Of a stretch of DNA of 64,000 nucleotides, positions 21,583 to 33,690 are shown one piece after another; within the stretch, counting starts at the first letter, position 1, and each line of letters opens with the position of its first letter. Source of the DNA: Dittrichia graveolens (taxonomy: Eukaryota > Streptophyta > Magnoliopsida > Asterales > Asteraceae); assembly GCA_038502395.1 (NCBI GenBank), contig JARJIL010000003.1, forward strand, positions 39,044,001 through 39,108,000. Reading direction: 5' to 3'. Made by a program: the position numbers and the translations under genes. The notes below the pieces were generated by a model. It was not told where the DNA came from. It saw only the letters and a list, made by a program, of their open reading frames with translations, and searched no databases.

Positions 21583-24500
21583 TTAATCGTTGACGTCTTG
21601 GACTTGCTTTTTGGCGAAGAGGTGTGGATATTTGAGTTTCATATAATCCTCTCGCTCCCAAGTGTATTCAGGCCCGTGCCTTGAGTTCCAACGAACTTTT
21701 AAGATGGGGATCCTGCTTCTCCTTAGTCTTTTGACCTCCCGGTCAAGGATTTCTATTGGTTCTTCTACAAAGTGCAACCGGTCATCAACTTGCACATCTT
21801 TTAAGGGTAAGATTAAGGTTTCCTCCGTTTGGCATTTCTTTAAATTCGACACATGGAACGTGTCATGGATGGCGCTCAGTTCTTGTGGCAGTTTTAGCTT
21901 GTAGGCTACCGGTCCGATCCTTTCGATTATCTCGAACGGCCCAACATACCTGGGACTTAACTTGTTCTTTTTACCAAAACGCACCATCCCTTTCCAAGGT
22001 GATATCTGTAGTAGAACTTTATCGCCAACTTGAAACTCTAGGGGTTTCCTGCGATTGTCGGCGTAGCTCTTTTGTCGGTCTCTAGCGGTTTTGAGCCTTT
22101 CCCTGATAATCTTTATCTTATCAGTGGTTTCCTGTACGACGTCTGGTCTGGACAATTGTCGGTCTCCGATTTCCAACCAGCTGAGCGGGGATCTACATTT
22201 GCGTCCGTACAATGCTTCATAAGGTGCACACTGGATACTGGTGTGATAACTATTATTGTATGAAAATTCAACCAGTGGCAAATGCGAGTCCCAGCTCCCA
22301 CCAAAATCTAACACACAAGCACGTAACATATCTTCCAGCGTTTGAATAGTCCTTTCTGATTGTCCGTCTGTTTGGGGGTGGTAAGAGGTGCTTAAATTGA
22401 CTCGCGTTCCCAATGCTTTCTGAAGTGATTGCCAAAATCGGGAAGTGAAGCGACTATCCCTATCCGAGATGATAGAGATGGGCACTCCATGACGCATGAC
22501 AATCTCATTGATGTAGATTCGTGCCAACTTTTCCATCTTGTAATCTTCACGAATAGGTAGGAAATGTGCTGACTTTGTAAGCCGGTCTACTACTACCCAG
22601 ATGGAATCGTACCCTTTTGCGGATCGGGGTAACTTAGTCACAAAATCCATAGTTATCTGTTCCCATTTCCATTCCGGGATTTCGGGTTGCTGCAGTAATC
22701 CAGAGGGTTTCTGGTGTTCTGCCTTAATCCTTGCACAAGTCAAACATTTCCCCACGTATAGGGCGACATCCTTCTTCATTCCGGGCCACCAATAGTATTC
22801 CTTCAAATCCTTGTACATTTTATCGGCTCCGGGATGAATAGAATACTTAGACTTATGTGCCTCATCCAATATCGTTAACCTTATGTTATTCACCTTGGGT
22901 ATCCAAACCTTCTTTTCGAAGTAACGTACTCCATCAGTTCCAATCTCGAACCTATGCTCCAAATGACGGAGGGTTTCCTCTTTTAGATTTTCTGCTTTTA
23001 ATGCTTGCTCCTGAGCTTCAAGGATCCTTCCTTTCAGACTTGTTTGCACAACAGCTCCTAATGCTCGTACTCTCGTTGGTTTTACTCTTTCCTTCCTACT
23101 CAATGCGTCGGCTACCACATTGGCCTTGCTTGGGTGATATTTGATTTCGCAATCATAATCATTGAGTAGTTCTACCTATCGCCTTTGTCTCATATTGAGC
23201 ATCTTTTGATCAAAAATATGTTGAAGACTCTTATGGTCATTGTAGACGGTACACTTGGTGCCATATAAGTAGTGTCTCCATATTTTGAGTGCAAACACTA
23301 CCGCTCCTAGCTCCAAATCATGAGTAGTGTAGTTTTTCTCATGAACCTTCAATTGTCTCGAAGCGTAGGAGATAACTTTGTCTTTTTGCATTAAAACACA
23401 TCCCAACCCTTGGTGTGATGCGTCGCAATAGACCACAAAGTTTTCTGATCCAGTTGGCAATGCCAAGATAGGTGCGTTGCATAGCTTCTGCTTTAAGGTT
23501 TGAAAGGCTTCTTCTTGCTTATCTCCCCAAATTAATTTCTTATCCTTCTGAGTCAGAGTCGTTAATGGTTAAGCCACGCGTGAAAAGTTTTCGATGAATC
23601 GCCTATAATATTCTGCCAAACCCAGAAATTGTCGAATCTCGGTTGGCGTCTTTGGTGCTTCCCACATTTTGATTGCTTCGATCTTTGCTGGATCGACATG
23701 AATTCCATTTGAATTAACTACATGACCAAGGAAGTGTACTTCTCGGATCCAAAATTCACACTTAGAGAATTTGGCATACAACTTCTGGTCCTTGAGTAGT
23801 GTTAAGATTAATTTCAAATGCTGCTCATGATCTTCCTTGCTTCGCGAATAGATGAGAATGTCGTCTATGAACACTATAGCAAACTTATCTAAATATGGTC
23901 TACAGACCCTATTCATTAAGTCCATAAATACTGCTGGAGCGTTAGTCAACCCAAAAGGCATAACTAAGAACTCATAATGTCCATAGTGGGTTCTAAAGGC
24001 GGTCTTGGGGACGTCTTCTTCGCGAACTCTCAATTGGTGATATCCCGAGCGAAGATCGATTTTTGAAAAATATTTGGCGCCTTCAAGTTGGTCGAACAGA
24101 TCATCGATTCGAGGGAGAGGGTATCGGTTCTTGATTGTTAACTTGTTGAGTTCCCGATAGTCGATACACATTCGTAGCGACCCGTCCTTCTTTTTGACGA
24201 AAAGAACTGGGGCTCCCCAAGGGGATGAACTTGGTTGAATGAAACCTTTGTCGAGTAATTCTTGTAGTTGTGCCGATAGCTCTTGCATTTCTAATGGGGC
24301 GAGTCGATATGGTGCTTTTGCCACGGGAGCCGCTCCAGGGACTAGATCGATATGGAATTTGACTTGCCGATTCGAGGGTAATCCTGGCAAATCTTCCGGA
24401 AATACTTCAAGAAAGTTTTGCACGACGGGAATTTCTTGAATGTTTTTCTCACAGGTTTTCTTATTGATTATATCTCTAGTCTTGACTTCTTGTCCATTAG

Positions 24501-24660
24501 CAAATTCCATGAAATAGGCCTCTTTCAATATTTGAAATTTTAGATTGAGCTTTGGCCTAAAAACTAGTGGTACGAAGCTTCTATATATTCTAGAGTCAGA
24601 TAGCATTGATGCATTATAATTGTTTAGAAGAAACATACTAGTAATCACATTCGGGTCTCT
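21583..24660 (-). pseudogene. gypsy Pol of element A: PR stub, RT, RNase H, IN, chromodomain (two nonsense codons)
   Basis: One frame of about 1020 codons with two stops, TAA at 23569-23571 and TAG at 23176-23178. The RT part (23569-24648) has RMCIDYRELNK, YFSKIDLRSGYHQ and the catalytic VFIDDILIYS. RNase H (23176-23466) starts FVVYCDASHQGLGC. The IN part (21583-23118, 511 aa) has zinc-binding H88, H95, C125, C128, catalytic D158, D219 and E255 (D,D-35-E), and a C-terminal chromodomain-like block (VKRLRRSRIPILKVRW, GPEYTWERED). The protease is only a stub: LSDSRIYRSF replaces the active-site DSGA, and at about 24466 the frame jumps from TRDII straight to the linker before RT. Both stops fit single transitions. 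Gag is absent, so even a repaired Pol would need a helper. Confidence 0.9.
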
Positions 24661-25854
24661 CCTTTGTACAAATTCTACTTAGCTAGGTTATGGTGATCCT
24701 AAGATATAATGTCTAGCAGCTAACACTCCCATTCAATCATATAGCAATGCATGTAAAATTTTAAAATCATACATTTCATAACATGATTTAAGCAACACAT
24801 GTTCAATCATATAGTTCCCAAAAGTACCAAAATGATTTCCTAAAAGACATCAAGTGATTAATGTTTAAAAAAAACAATCATCAAAATAAACCACCAAGTT
24901 TAATAATCGAAAGAAACTCCAAATATTTCACTAATTCAATCTCCTTAACAAACAACGCTAGCGTACCATCATACTTACTAGCAATCTCACCATCACTATA
25001 AAAAAATATCCTCCCAAGCACATATATAATTAAATCATCTACACGGCCCTCCTTGTTGCAATGGTAGTCCCCACAGCTCTTAACGCTTCGGTGTTGCGAC
25101 TCCGAGAGCATAGAAAAAAAAATTACATAGGACATGGTGCCAGTGGTCTAAACTAGTATGATGAATACTCAGTTCTAGTGATATGCTTTGTACCCACCTT
25201 CCGTCTTTGGGGTCACCCTTAATGTCCTTACGATAGTTCTCGTTACTACTCAGGGTGCCTCTATGTGCTCCCTAAATCAGCAGTTTTCTCCCTCCTAATG
25301 AAAAGGTCACGATGTTACTCTCGTTGGTAAGGGGACTCTTTTCCTAGCCGTGAGCCTAACACATGCTTCATAGGAAGTTGGTGTTGATAATACACTAGGT
25401 CGTGAAACTCGGGGACTCTCCTACTAAGGTTCTATTCTAACCTCAATGGGTAAAGAATATGTAATCTTAGTGCGTCAACCTAATGATGACATTGCAGACT
25501 TCGATATATATAAAATTGGTTACTAAGTGTGCTAATATATGAAAGTACTTATGATATGTTATGCTTATGCACACACACAATAATCGTGATCTAGAAAGAA
25601 AGTAAATAAAATTTTGTTTCTAAGTATATTTTTATTATAACTAACCTAAGTGCCATATCGTACATAGCTAAATTAGACATAGGTGATCAAGCTTTGTCTA
25701 ATTGAGGTATAACAATGTGGTACTCAGCTTAATTATATTATCAATACACTTGATGCATTTTAAACAAAATTATTTGGAAAATTATTTTTATAAACCTTTG
25801 GTCATAGTTGTTGTTTTCCCCCCATAAGAAAAACAACATTCCCTATAACCTTAG
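24661..25854 (-). other. non-coding leader of element A
   Basis: About 1.2 kb between primer site and protease stub where gag is expected. No gag blocks or zinc knuckle in any frame. Almost the same sequence occurs in element D (57125-58309), including the junction into VEFVQRRDPNVITSMFLLNN. Confidence 0.8.
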
Positions 25855-25866
25855 GCTCTGATACCA
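25855..25866 (-). promoter_or_regulatory. primer-binding site of element A
   Basis: Minus strand TGGTATCAGAGC, complementary to the 3' end of initiator tRNA-Met, four bases from the 5' LTR. Confidence 0.9.
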
Positions 25867-25870
25867 AATC

Positions 25871-28504
25871 TGTCACACCCCGCTAAAGCGGAAACACGAG
25901 GTGTCACAGCACAAGATATCATCGCACAAGGTAAATAGATAATAACCATTAGATTAAATTAACAAAATAAGTAGTTCGGATGAAACATAAATAAAAGTTA
26001 CACAACCGAATAATATTTAAAGGAAATTGTCTTGTACGATGCGTAAATAAAATAAATATGGTTTTTATAAAATGTGACGATGAAGATGAAGATGCCACAC
26101 ATCATGTTTGTAAGCATAAGGTACCTAACGGCGGTCACCTGAAAGCACGGGTAAAAGAAAAGTGTCAACTACTAGAGTTGGTGAGTTCATAGGTTTTTAA
26201 TGTATGCACAAAATATCTTTTAAATGAGAAAAGTTTAAATAATTGATGGAAGTTTTTGGATAAAAATCCAAGTATGAAATAATGATAGAAGATGTATTAT
26301 ATTGCCCAAAACGTTGCACATGGTAGTAATAGACTATGATGATTATTGCTTGAGCCATTATCCAACCTAGCCGACAACCAATTGCCCATGATAAACCTAA
26401 CGCCTATATTAAATGACGTTAGTAGTGGTAAAGTACATCTATAGTTCGTCAACCATAAATGGGAGACGTCGGAATCTCCAAATAGCGCTACTTACAAATA
26501 CCATCGGCTCACTAGCGGAGTTAAGGAATAATGTCCAACGAAAGGGCCTTACAACGATCACCCAAGCACATCAAAGAATAATACCATAAGTGCTCAAAAT
26601 AATATTTGAAATAAATAAGAAGATAGGAAATAAACTTTTCATGAAACGTATACACATGCTTTCACCCCAAAATAATATGAAATACGGTAAAAAGGGGCTA
26701 TGATACTCACTCGGTATGCAAAGGTGTTTTCTTGTAAGGATTTCTTGTTCCTACCGAAGCTCCTTTCCTAATATAAAAAGGTATGTAGCTCTATTAGACT
26801 TATTTTATTTATTATTTTGTATTATTTATTTGTTGTTAACTTATTTATTTAAATAGTTAAAGGTTGTCTCTATTTTTCCATTATTCATAAATGTTCACTG
26901 AAATTTTCAGTTCTTTGAATTGAACTTTAAAAATTATAAACTGTAATTTAGGAGTCATATTAAGGCTTGATATTTTAATATAATCTTTCTATATGTTTCT
27001 AGAATGTCCAGTAAAAATATAGGAATTTATAATCCATGTTTGGTATTTTTAATAATTAAAAGTGTATAGGATGTCCACTGATCAGTGTCTGGATGACATG
27101 TTGTTACTAAAACGTCTGTTTAGGGCTCATACGACCTCCTTTTTACATGATTCAAACTGGGAAATAACCACGACTCAAAGATTAAACTTTTAAAAAAAAC
27201 TAGACGTATTTTGACCCAAGAATGAGTAAGTTACACGCGTTTAAAGTGTACCCTTCTAAATCTGCCAGATTTCCAGATTCAACATATGGGTCTGTTTAAA
27301 TATGTTTGAAGGATCAAACGTTCATGAAAATTAGTGAATCCAGGTTTAAATGAAAGGTAACACATTAAACTAAGATTAGCAAAAAGAATCAACTGATTTT
27401 GATACCTAGAACTCCAGATATAACAAAAACAAGTGAGGAGTTCTAACATCAGATTCTGCCAGATTTGTGATTCTTTTTGCTTATGGGTCATAACTTTAAT
27501 ATAACATGTTTATATTCATGAATAATCATATTGTATGAGTATAAGCTTTGATAATCCATGTGTTCTTACAACAATGGTAGGATGATACACATTTTATGTG
27601 TTCCTTACAACATTTGTTTAAATGAAACACATGCATGATCAAAGTCTTATTTTCTTGATTTTTAGTTGATTAAGTTCCATACAACAACGGTAGGATGATG
27701 CACATTTCATGTGCTCCTTACAACATTGGTAGGATGTTTATATTTACATGATTATATATATATATATATAAAGGAAATAAGATGAACAACAAAGAAAATA
27801 AATAAAAGAAAGAAGAAAGAAGAAGAGAAGAAAGGTAGAAGAGTAGAGATGAGTGTTTTATGATCATCTTACCAACTCTTTTCTTTGATTTAGTGTTGGA
27901 TCTTCAAAAGATGATCAACACTTGGATGTTCTTGGGAGATTTTTTTGTTGGTGAAAGAAGAAGAGAGAAAAGAGAAGAGATGGAGTGTGGTGGTGAAGGA
28001 AATGATGAAGAGTAGTAGGGGGCTTATATAGATCATGGGGGAGATCAAGTGGTGATTCTTGGGAAGAGAAGGAGGCAAGAGAAAAAAAGATGGGGGGTTT
28101 CTTTTATTTTTTTTTTATTTTTTATAAATTATGTGTAATTAGTTTAAATAAATTTGTATAAATGGTGATTTTGTTTAAATCTTTTAATTAACAAAGTTTT
28201 AATTATTTTGATGAGTTTATATATATATATATATGTTTTATATTTTAACTTATTTATATTTATTAGGATGTATTTAATTATTTTTATTGTTATTATTATT
28301 ATTATTGTATATGATTTGTAATTCTTGACTTTTAATAATTCGATTTTTCGAGCTCCGGAAGGTTCTAACCATATAGGCGGGATTTCTACGAAATCTAATA
28401 TTATTATGGATGTATTTAAGTCATAAATACTATTTTTAGTCATACTAGGCTTAAAATTAGAATTTCTAATGGCTAACCTGGGAAATTTGTTGCCGAATGT
28501 CACA
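25871..28504 (-). repeat. 5' LTR of element A
   Basis: 2634 bp; matches 18912-21549 except for shorter TA repeats. Followed by TACAT and resumed Helitron coding sequence. Confidence 0.9.
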
Positions 28505-28509
28505 TACAT

Positions 28510-28640
28510 CATTATCTCTAAACTTAACTAATTGTTGATTTGGGAGATGAAGATGCAATGACATCACAAAAGGATGTATTTGAGACAACGTAAAGCTAAG
28601 TATTGAGTTTGCTATGAATTCACATCATGTGGTTGTCTCC
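28510..28640 (-). pseudogene. Helitron helicase, continuation upstream of element A
   Basis: Minus-strand translation gives FTLSQIHPFVMSLHLHLPNQ then QLVKFRDND, a block that sits just N-terminal of the segment at 18911 in Helitron helicases (xVxHLPNxQxVxFxD). Joining across the insertion with one TACAT copy keeps the frame (FRDNDVMVEIIDRER). The remaining N-terminal half is not found. Confidence 0.75.
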
Positions 28641-29998
28641 TTCTGTGTGCTCAAAAGTATGGTAAGTGAACTAATGTGATGTGCAAGTATGTATAATATT
28701 CAAATAGACAAGTGAATTATCCTTCAAGCTTATTAATGAGTATAAAATGTATAATATAGATATGAAGTTCACATGAGAATGATGTTATTGTATGGTACAA
28801 ATGTTATATTCAAGTAACGATGAGTTAATAGATGTAGCTTGTGTATTAAACAAGAGAATGGTAATATGAACACAAAAGATATATCTATATGAAGTAATGG
28901 AGACAAGTATAAATGTATAATATACCTACAGAATTAAGTATAGATATATGTATGCGTGAATGGTGACATATATTGATGTAGTAAAAGTAGACTTACAATT
29001 ATTATGCAAATATGAAGAAATGGAGTTTTTTTAAATATATGAGCATAGTTGCGTGTTTTGAAAAGACTGTCTACTAGTATAAAAGGTTAATAAAGTTTAT
29101 GAACATATGGAGGTAAAGCCAAGAATTATAAGTATATTGTTTACCTACAACAGATTTAATATCGTTATTTATTTTAATTGTTTTTAATTTTGAATGATTT
29201 ATTCGTTAAAATTTTCAAGTATTTAACATTTGTTTATATTGTAATGTAAAAGAAAAGTTTTTATTCATGCCTCATAAGCTTTTTCAATCTTCTTTAACTA
29301 AAATTTCAGGATGCCTCGTACATTTTGTTGCTCCTTTCGGACTTCATTATTCATGCCTCATACATTACACACACGTTTATGGTGTTGTGTTTATGTATAC
29401 AACTGAAGTATAATCATAGTGATAGTGATATGAGATTAAAAATATGTATACAATAGTACAGATATGCATATAATAGTATAATCTTAGTGAATATATATAT
29501 ATATATATATATGAATTAATACGAAGTTATGATTTCAAACATATGTAAATAAGTTATGGATATATATGACGGATTGCAGTGTTTTGTGATTTGTTATTAC
29601 TGTAAAATTTACCTCATCTCGATTGACATAATCGACATTCATTGGAGCTTTGGTGGTGTTCAGTTTAGAGTTTTCAGCGAGAGGAGTGATGGCATTGATT
29701 GGAATGATTTCTAAGCTCCAATTTTCATGCTGCAAACCATGAATATGGTTAGTGTTTACAGCTTCACAGGTATTTAACTAATCAGTAACATTCAAAAATT
29801 ATGTAGTGTAAAATTTACTTGACCTTGGTAGGCAAAATCGACATTCATTTCCGTGCTTATAATGGTTATTATTGCTAGATATATAGGATACTGGGTGGAG
29901 AAAAATGGATTGCACAATGGACCTTATTAAGTATATATATAGTATATATATATATTTAGTGGGTTGTATATTGTATTTATGGTAGGATTTGTGAAAGA
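28641..29998. other. AT-rich DNA, mostly featureless
   Basis: No clear gene. Possibly the 5' part of the Helitron with captured sequence. TA microsatellite at about 29491-29511. An exon-like block is listed separately. Confidence 0.4.
29613..29729 (-). pseudogene. exon-like fragment of unknown gene
   Basis: 117 bp (39 codons, no stop) bounded on the minus strand by TTTGCAG and GTAAATTTTAC, a good acceptor and donor. It encodes HENWSLEIIPINAITPLAEN and then APMNVDYVNRDE. A second copy of its end (MNVDFAYQGQ before GTAAATTTTAC) lies just upstream on the same strand at 29819-29855. I do not recognise the protein. It may be a gene piece carried by the Helitron; this is inference. Confidence 0.3.
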
Positions 29999-30182
29999 TG
30001 TCCGATTATCCCTTCAATTAATAATGTAGAGAGAAGATGAATTGAGAGAAACACACAATACACCTTTTTAGCTTGAATATCGATATTGCATTAATGAATT
30101 TTCAAGCGTACAAAGGCCAAGGGCCTTGAGCCTATTTATAGGCTACGCCTAAAAAGGCTTTTCTACATTTTAATAACTAACA
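29999..30182 (-). repeat. 3' LTR of the minus-strand SIRE-like element (left end approximate)
   Basis: Starts TGTTAG at 30182 on the minus strand right after a polypurine tract. Has TATA box CCTATAAATAGG at 30131-30142, inside an inverted repeat AGCCTAT/ATAGGCT. The left border is a guess at TGTCCG (29999). Confidence 0.5.
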
Positions 30183-30195
30183 ATCGCCCCCTAAA
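30183..30195 (-). promoter_or_regulatory. polypurine tract of minus-strand SIRE-like element
   Basis: Minus strand TTTAGGGGGCGAT immediately before TGTTAG; compare AAAAGGGGGAGAT at 10286-10298. Confidence 0.75.
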
Positions 30196-30256
30196 TGGAA
30201 ACAAAGCCTATTACATGAAAGATAGAAATATTAAATGAAATTTATGGCACCAAAGA

Positions 30257-30370
30257 TCAGTTTCTAATTCCAAACGTCACTTGCCACCTCCGAACGATCC
30301 GTCGGCTATCCAGTATCCTTTTTATAGCATCCATCATGCTTATCAGCCCTACCTTTTTTGACTCACTTAG
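30257..30370 (-). pseudogene. C-terminal end of SIRE-type 3' ORF (split off by element B)
   Basis: Minus-strand reading across the CTTAG duplication continues the frame of 38774-39729: KSSL, then SESKKVGLISMMDAIKRI, then a short basic tail ending RN and a stop at 30257-30259. Seventy-odd bases later comes the polypurine tract, as expected for a 3'-most ORF. Confidence 0.75.
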
Positions 30371-32140
30371 TGTAACACTGTATTTTCAACCCAAATTTTT
30401 TTCCTTTAAAACAATCACTGCGGAAGCAAATTAAATACCAAAAGTATTTACAACTGTACGTAAACCATCCTGTTTAAAATATCAGTATTACAAAACACGG
30501 CTCGTCACAAATAATCTATCAGAGTCCTAGGTGATTACTCCCCCAGCTAACCACTCTCAGCCGAGCCGCTGACTTACCAAAACCTGTAAAAAGAGTGAGA
30601 GGTGGGGGATTAGCACAAAGCTAAGTGAATGGAGTACACAAAACAGATATATCAGCCTGAACCGCATGATATCAACAACCACAAATAAACACCCTCGGAA
30701 GACCGGCCGTTCTGCAGGAACCTACAACCAATGCCGGCCAAAGCAAAGGTTTACCGATAATCCATTTGCTATTCTCACACAGTGTTATCCTCTAGTAGCA
30801 ACAAATGTATCCCAAGGTCCTAATATTGCTTAGCCAATAGCAAATGAACCCAGCCCATAAGCCCAGTTGTAAACTGACTTCCCTTCCATCATGTATACAT
30901 ATCACAGATGCAACAATTAACATGCAACAGTTAATCAATCACCAGATATACTATCTATCCATGCATCAATCCAACAATATTTGCAACCAAACTAGTAAAA
31001 CTAATATCACCCATGAGTAAACATCCACTCGCCGCTGGTTCTCAGCTTCTCCACTCAGTGATCTAATGTTACTAAGCCTTGTCTGTGCCTGAGAACACAA
31101 CAACTAAACATCAGTATCCAATTCATAAATATATATATCAATCATATATTTATATCCATTTGATCAAACATAAACATGTAAGATTCACATATGTATGTAC
31201 ATATACCATATAGCATTAAACAATGCAAACAACAGCCAAACTATCAGATTTCATGGGAAATCCAATACTACTATCGGATTTACACAAAATCCGCTAAAAC
31301 CATCGGATTTCAAGAAATCCGATACATCTGTCGGGTTTCCACACTTTTCGGATTTAACTTGGTATCCACCATCGGATTACATACATTCGGATTTCACCAT
31401 AAGTTCCGGATTTCCCAAGTTCCGGATTTAAAGTACCGGATTTATGAGTATCGGATTTCGAACACTCGGATTTCAAATACTCGGATTTCCATCATCTTTT
31501 CCACAATCCGCCATCTTCATCTTTCAAGAATCCGACAACTTCAAAAAATCCATGAATCATATTACCAGTTCATATAATTCACATACAAGCTTACCAAAAC
31601 ATATAAAAACATGATTAAACATCAAATCATGCATCATAAACACCTTTACACCCAAGAACACCAAATCCGCTAAACTCATGATGTTCATAACAAAACCCCA
31701 CACTCAAAACCGTGGCATGCTCATCATGTTTCAAGAAGCATAGCATGTTAACAAGAATCACACAAGAAACACACAAACCTTGAACTTGAATTCACAAATA
31801 TGCAATCACCAAAAAATCCGGTTGTTTGCTCTTTGTGTTTTGCTCTCGATTTTTCACACAAGGTTCACACACACCCAACACTCTTCAAAGTGAAGAAACC
31901 ATCACTAAACCCACATATATAAATGTTTTAAAAAACATAAGTAGGAGGTGGCACCCTTTAATCAATTGCATGCATACACACACACAATTCCGTACATACA
32001 TACACATATATAAATCATCACATATATATTTAACAATAATCAATTACTTAATTACTAATTAAGTAAACATAATCAAATAATGATTCACGTGTAACTTACC
32101 CAAGCCTACGTTCTACTAGACCCAATCTCAGGATGTTACA
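30371..32140 (-). repeat. 3' LTR of element B
   Basis: 1770 bp, TGTAACACTG to GGATGTTACA. Longer than its partner through extra CGGATTT units and AT-rich indels. Minus-strand TATA-like TTTATATATG near 31912-31922. Confidence 0.85.
31263..31540. repeat. CGGATTT motif array in LTR of element B
   Basis: About fourteen CGGATTT or near copies with a few inverted AAATCCG, spaced irregularly at 10-30 bp. The partner array at 37976-38205 lacks two units, for example one AGTTCCGGATTTCCCA repeat. Confidence 0.85.
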
Positions 32141-32154
32141 AATCCTCCCCCCTT
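32141..32154 (-). promoter_or_regulatory. polypurine tract of element B
   Basis: Minus strand AAGGGGGGAGGATT next to the 3' LTR. Confidence 0.85.
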
Positions 32155-32177
32155 AAACTAGATTCCGTCCTCGGAAT

Positions 32178-33690
32178 CTATTCACTGTCAAACAGACGAG
32201 GGTAACGAGCATTCATATCGGCCTCGGTTTCCCATGTCAAGTCTGAACCCAAACTGTGTCTCCACCTAACTAGAACCATCAGAATCTGTTTCTTACGTAG
32301 TTTCGTCACTTTCCGATCTTATAGTTTAATGGGTTCTTCCACTAACTTCTTACTGGAATCTACTTTAAGATCATGTAGAGGTAGAATCTGGCTCTCATCC
32401 TCAACTCTACATTTCCGCAAGTAACAAACGTTGAAGGTATTGTGAATACCTGACAATTCTGTTGGAAGATCGAGAGTAACCGTCTAATCATTAACCACCC
32501 GTTGGACACGAAACGGCCCAATATAACGAGGAGCCAACTTTCCTTGCTTCCCAAAACGTATTACCCCTTCCACGGAGAAACCTTTAGATATACCAATTCA
32601 CCTTCAACAAACACAACAGACCTACGGCGTAGATCAGCATACATCTTCTGTCGATCCCTCGCAGCTGTCAACTTTTCTTGCGCAATAGCTACTTTGTCTG
32701 CGGTGATCTGCATAATATCAGGCCCTGCATACTATTTCTTACCCGCCTCTAACCAACACGTAAGAGTACGACAACGATGACCATATAACATCTCATAAGG
32801 CGGCATACTGATACTCGAATGATAAGAATTATTGTACGCGAATTCAATCAACGGAAGATGGGAATCCCAAGAACCTCCATATTCTAACACACATGCCCGC
32901 AGCATATCCTCAAGTGCCTGAATAGTTTGCTTAGATTGTCCGTTTGTCTGAGGATGGTAAGCTGTACTCAGATTAACACATGTACCCAACTCCCGATGTA
33001 AACTGTTCCAGAAATTTGACACAAACCTGGAATCTCTATCTGATATGATCGAAAGCGGTATACCATGTCGGGAAACAACTTCATCTATTTACAACTAAGC
33101 CAATTTACTGAGTGATGCCGTCGCACTGGTAGCCAAGAAGTGAGCACTCTTGGTCAATCTATCAATGATCACCCAAATCATGTCATGATTCCTCTACGTA
33201 CGTGGATGTTTAGTTACGAAATCCATCATTATGTTCTCCCACTTCCACTCTGGAATTTGCAACTGTTTCAATGATTCATAGGGTTTCTGGTGCTCTGCCT
33301 TAACATGTGCACATATATGGCATGACTCCATGAACTGTGCAACATCTGTCTTCATTGTAGGCCACCAATACAGCACCTTCAGATCGTTATACATGTTTGT
33401 GCTACCTGGATGAGCAGATAGTCTAGACTTGTGAGCCTCAGTCATAATCAAATTCTGAAGACCTCCAAGCAAAGGCACCCAAACACGAGATTGATAAACC
33501 TTCAATCCCCTAGAATCATCCACCAGATCATTCTTCTTCTTAGTCATAATCTCATACTTTAGATTTTCATCCTTCAAGGCTTCCAACTGAGCTGCCTTCA
33601 ATTTATCAATCAAATCAGACACTATTTCAATTCGCATGAACTTGATATGTTCACTAACTCCCTTGCGACTCAAAGCATCGGCTACCACGT
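32178..33690 (-). pseudogene. gypsy integrase with chromodomain-like tail, element B (broken)
   Basis: N-terminal zinc finger and first catalytic Asp in 33194-33688 (HKSRLSAHPG, CHICAHVKAEH, IMMDFVT). The core continues at 32732-33022 (YHPQTNGQSKQTIQALEDML) where the catalytic Glu of GQSERTIQ is Lys. After a frameshift near 32570 the C-terminus reads KVTKLRKKQILMVLVRWRHS, DLTWETEADMNARYP and stops at 32178. The stretch between 33022 and 33194 has stops. Not functional: frameshifts, stops and E-to-K. Confidence 0.85.

Larger units (their letters stand above)
18912..28504 (-). mobile_element. Ty3/gypsy element A (Tekay-like chromovirus, gag-less)
   Basis: Complete insertion: LTR 18912-21549, internal 21550-25870, LTR 25871-28504, TSD TACAT. 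Internal order on the minus strand is primer site, 1.2-kb non-coding leader, protease stub, RT, RNase H, integrase with chromodomain, polypurine tract. No gag is present. The LTRs differ by eye only in TA-repeat lengths, so insertion is recent. The chromodomain and long LTR point to the Tekay/Del lineage (family knowledge). Confidence 0.9.
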
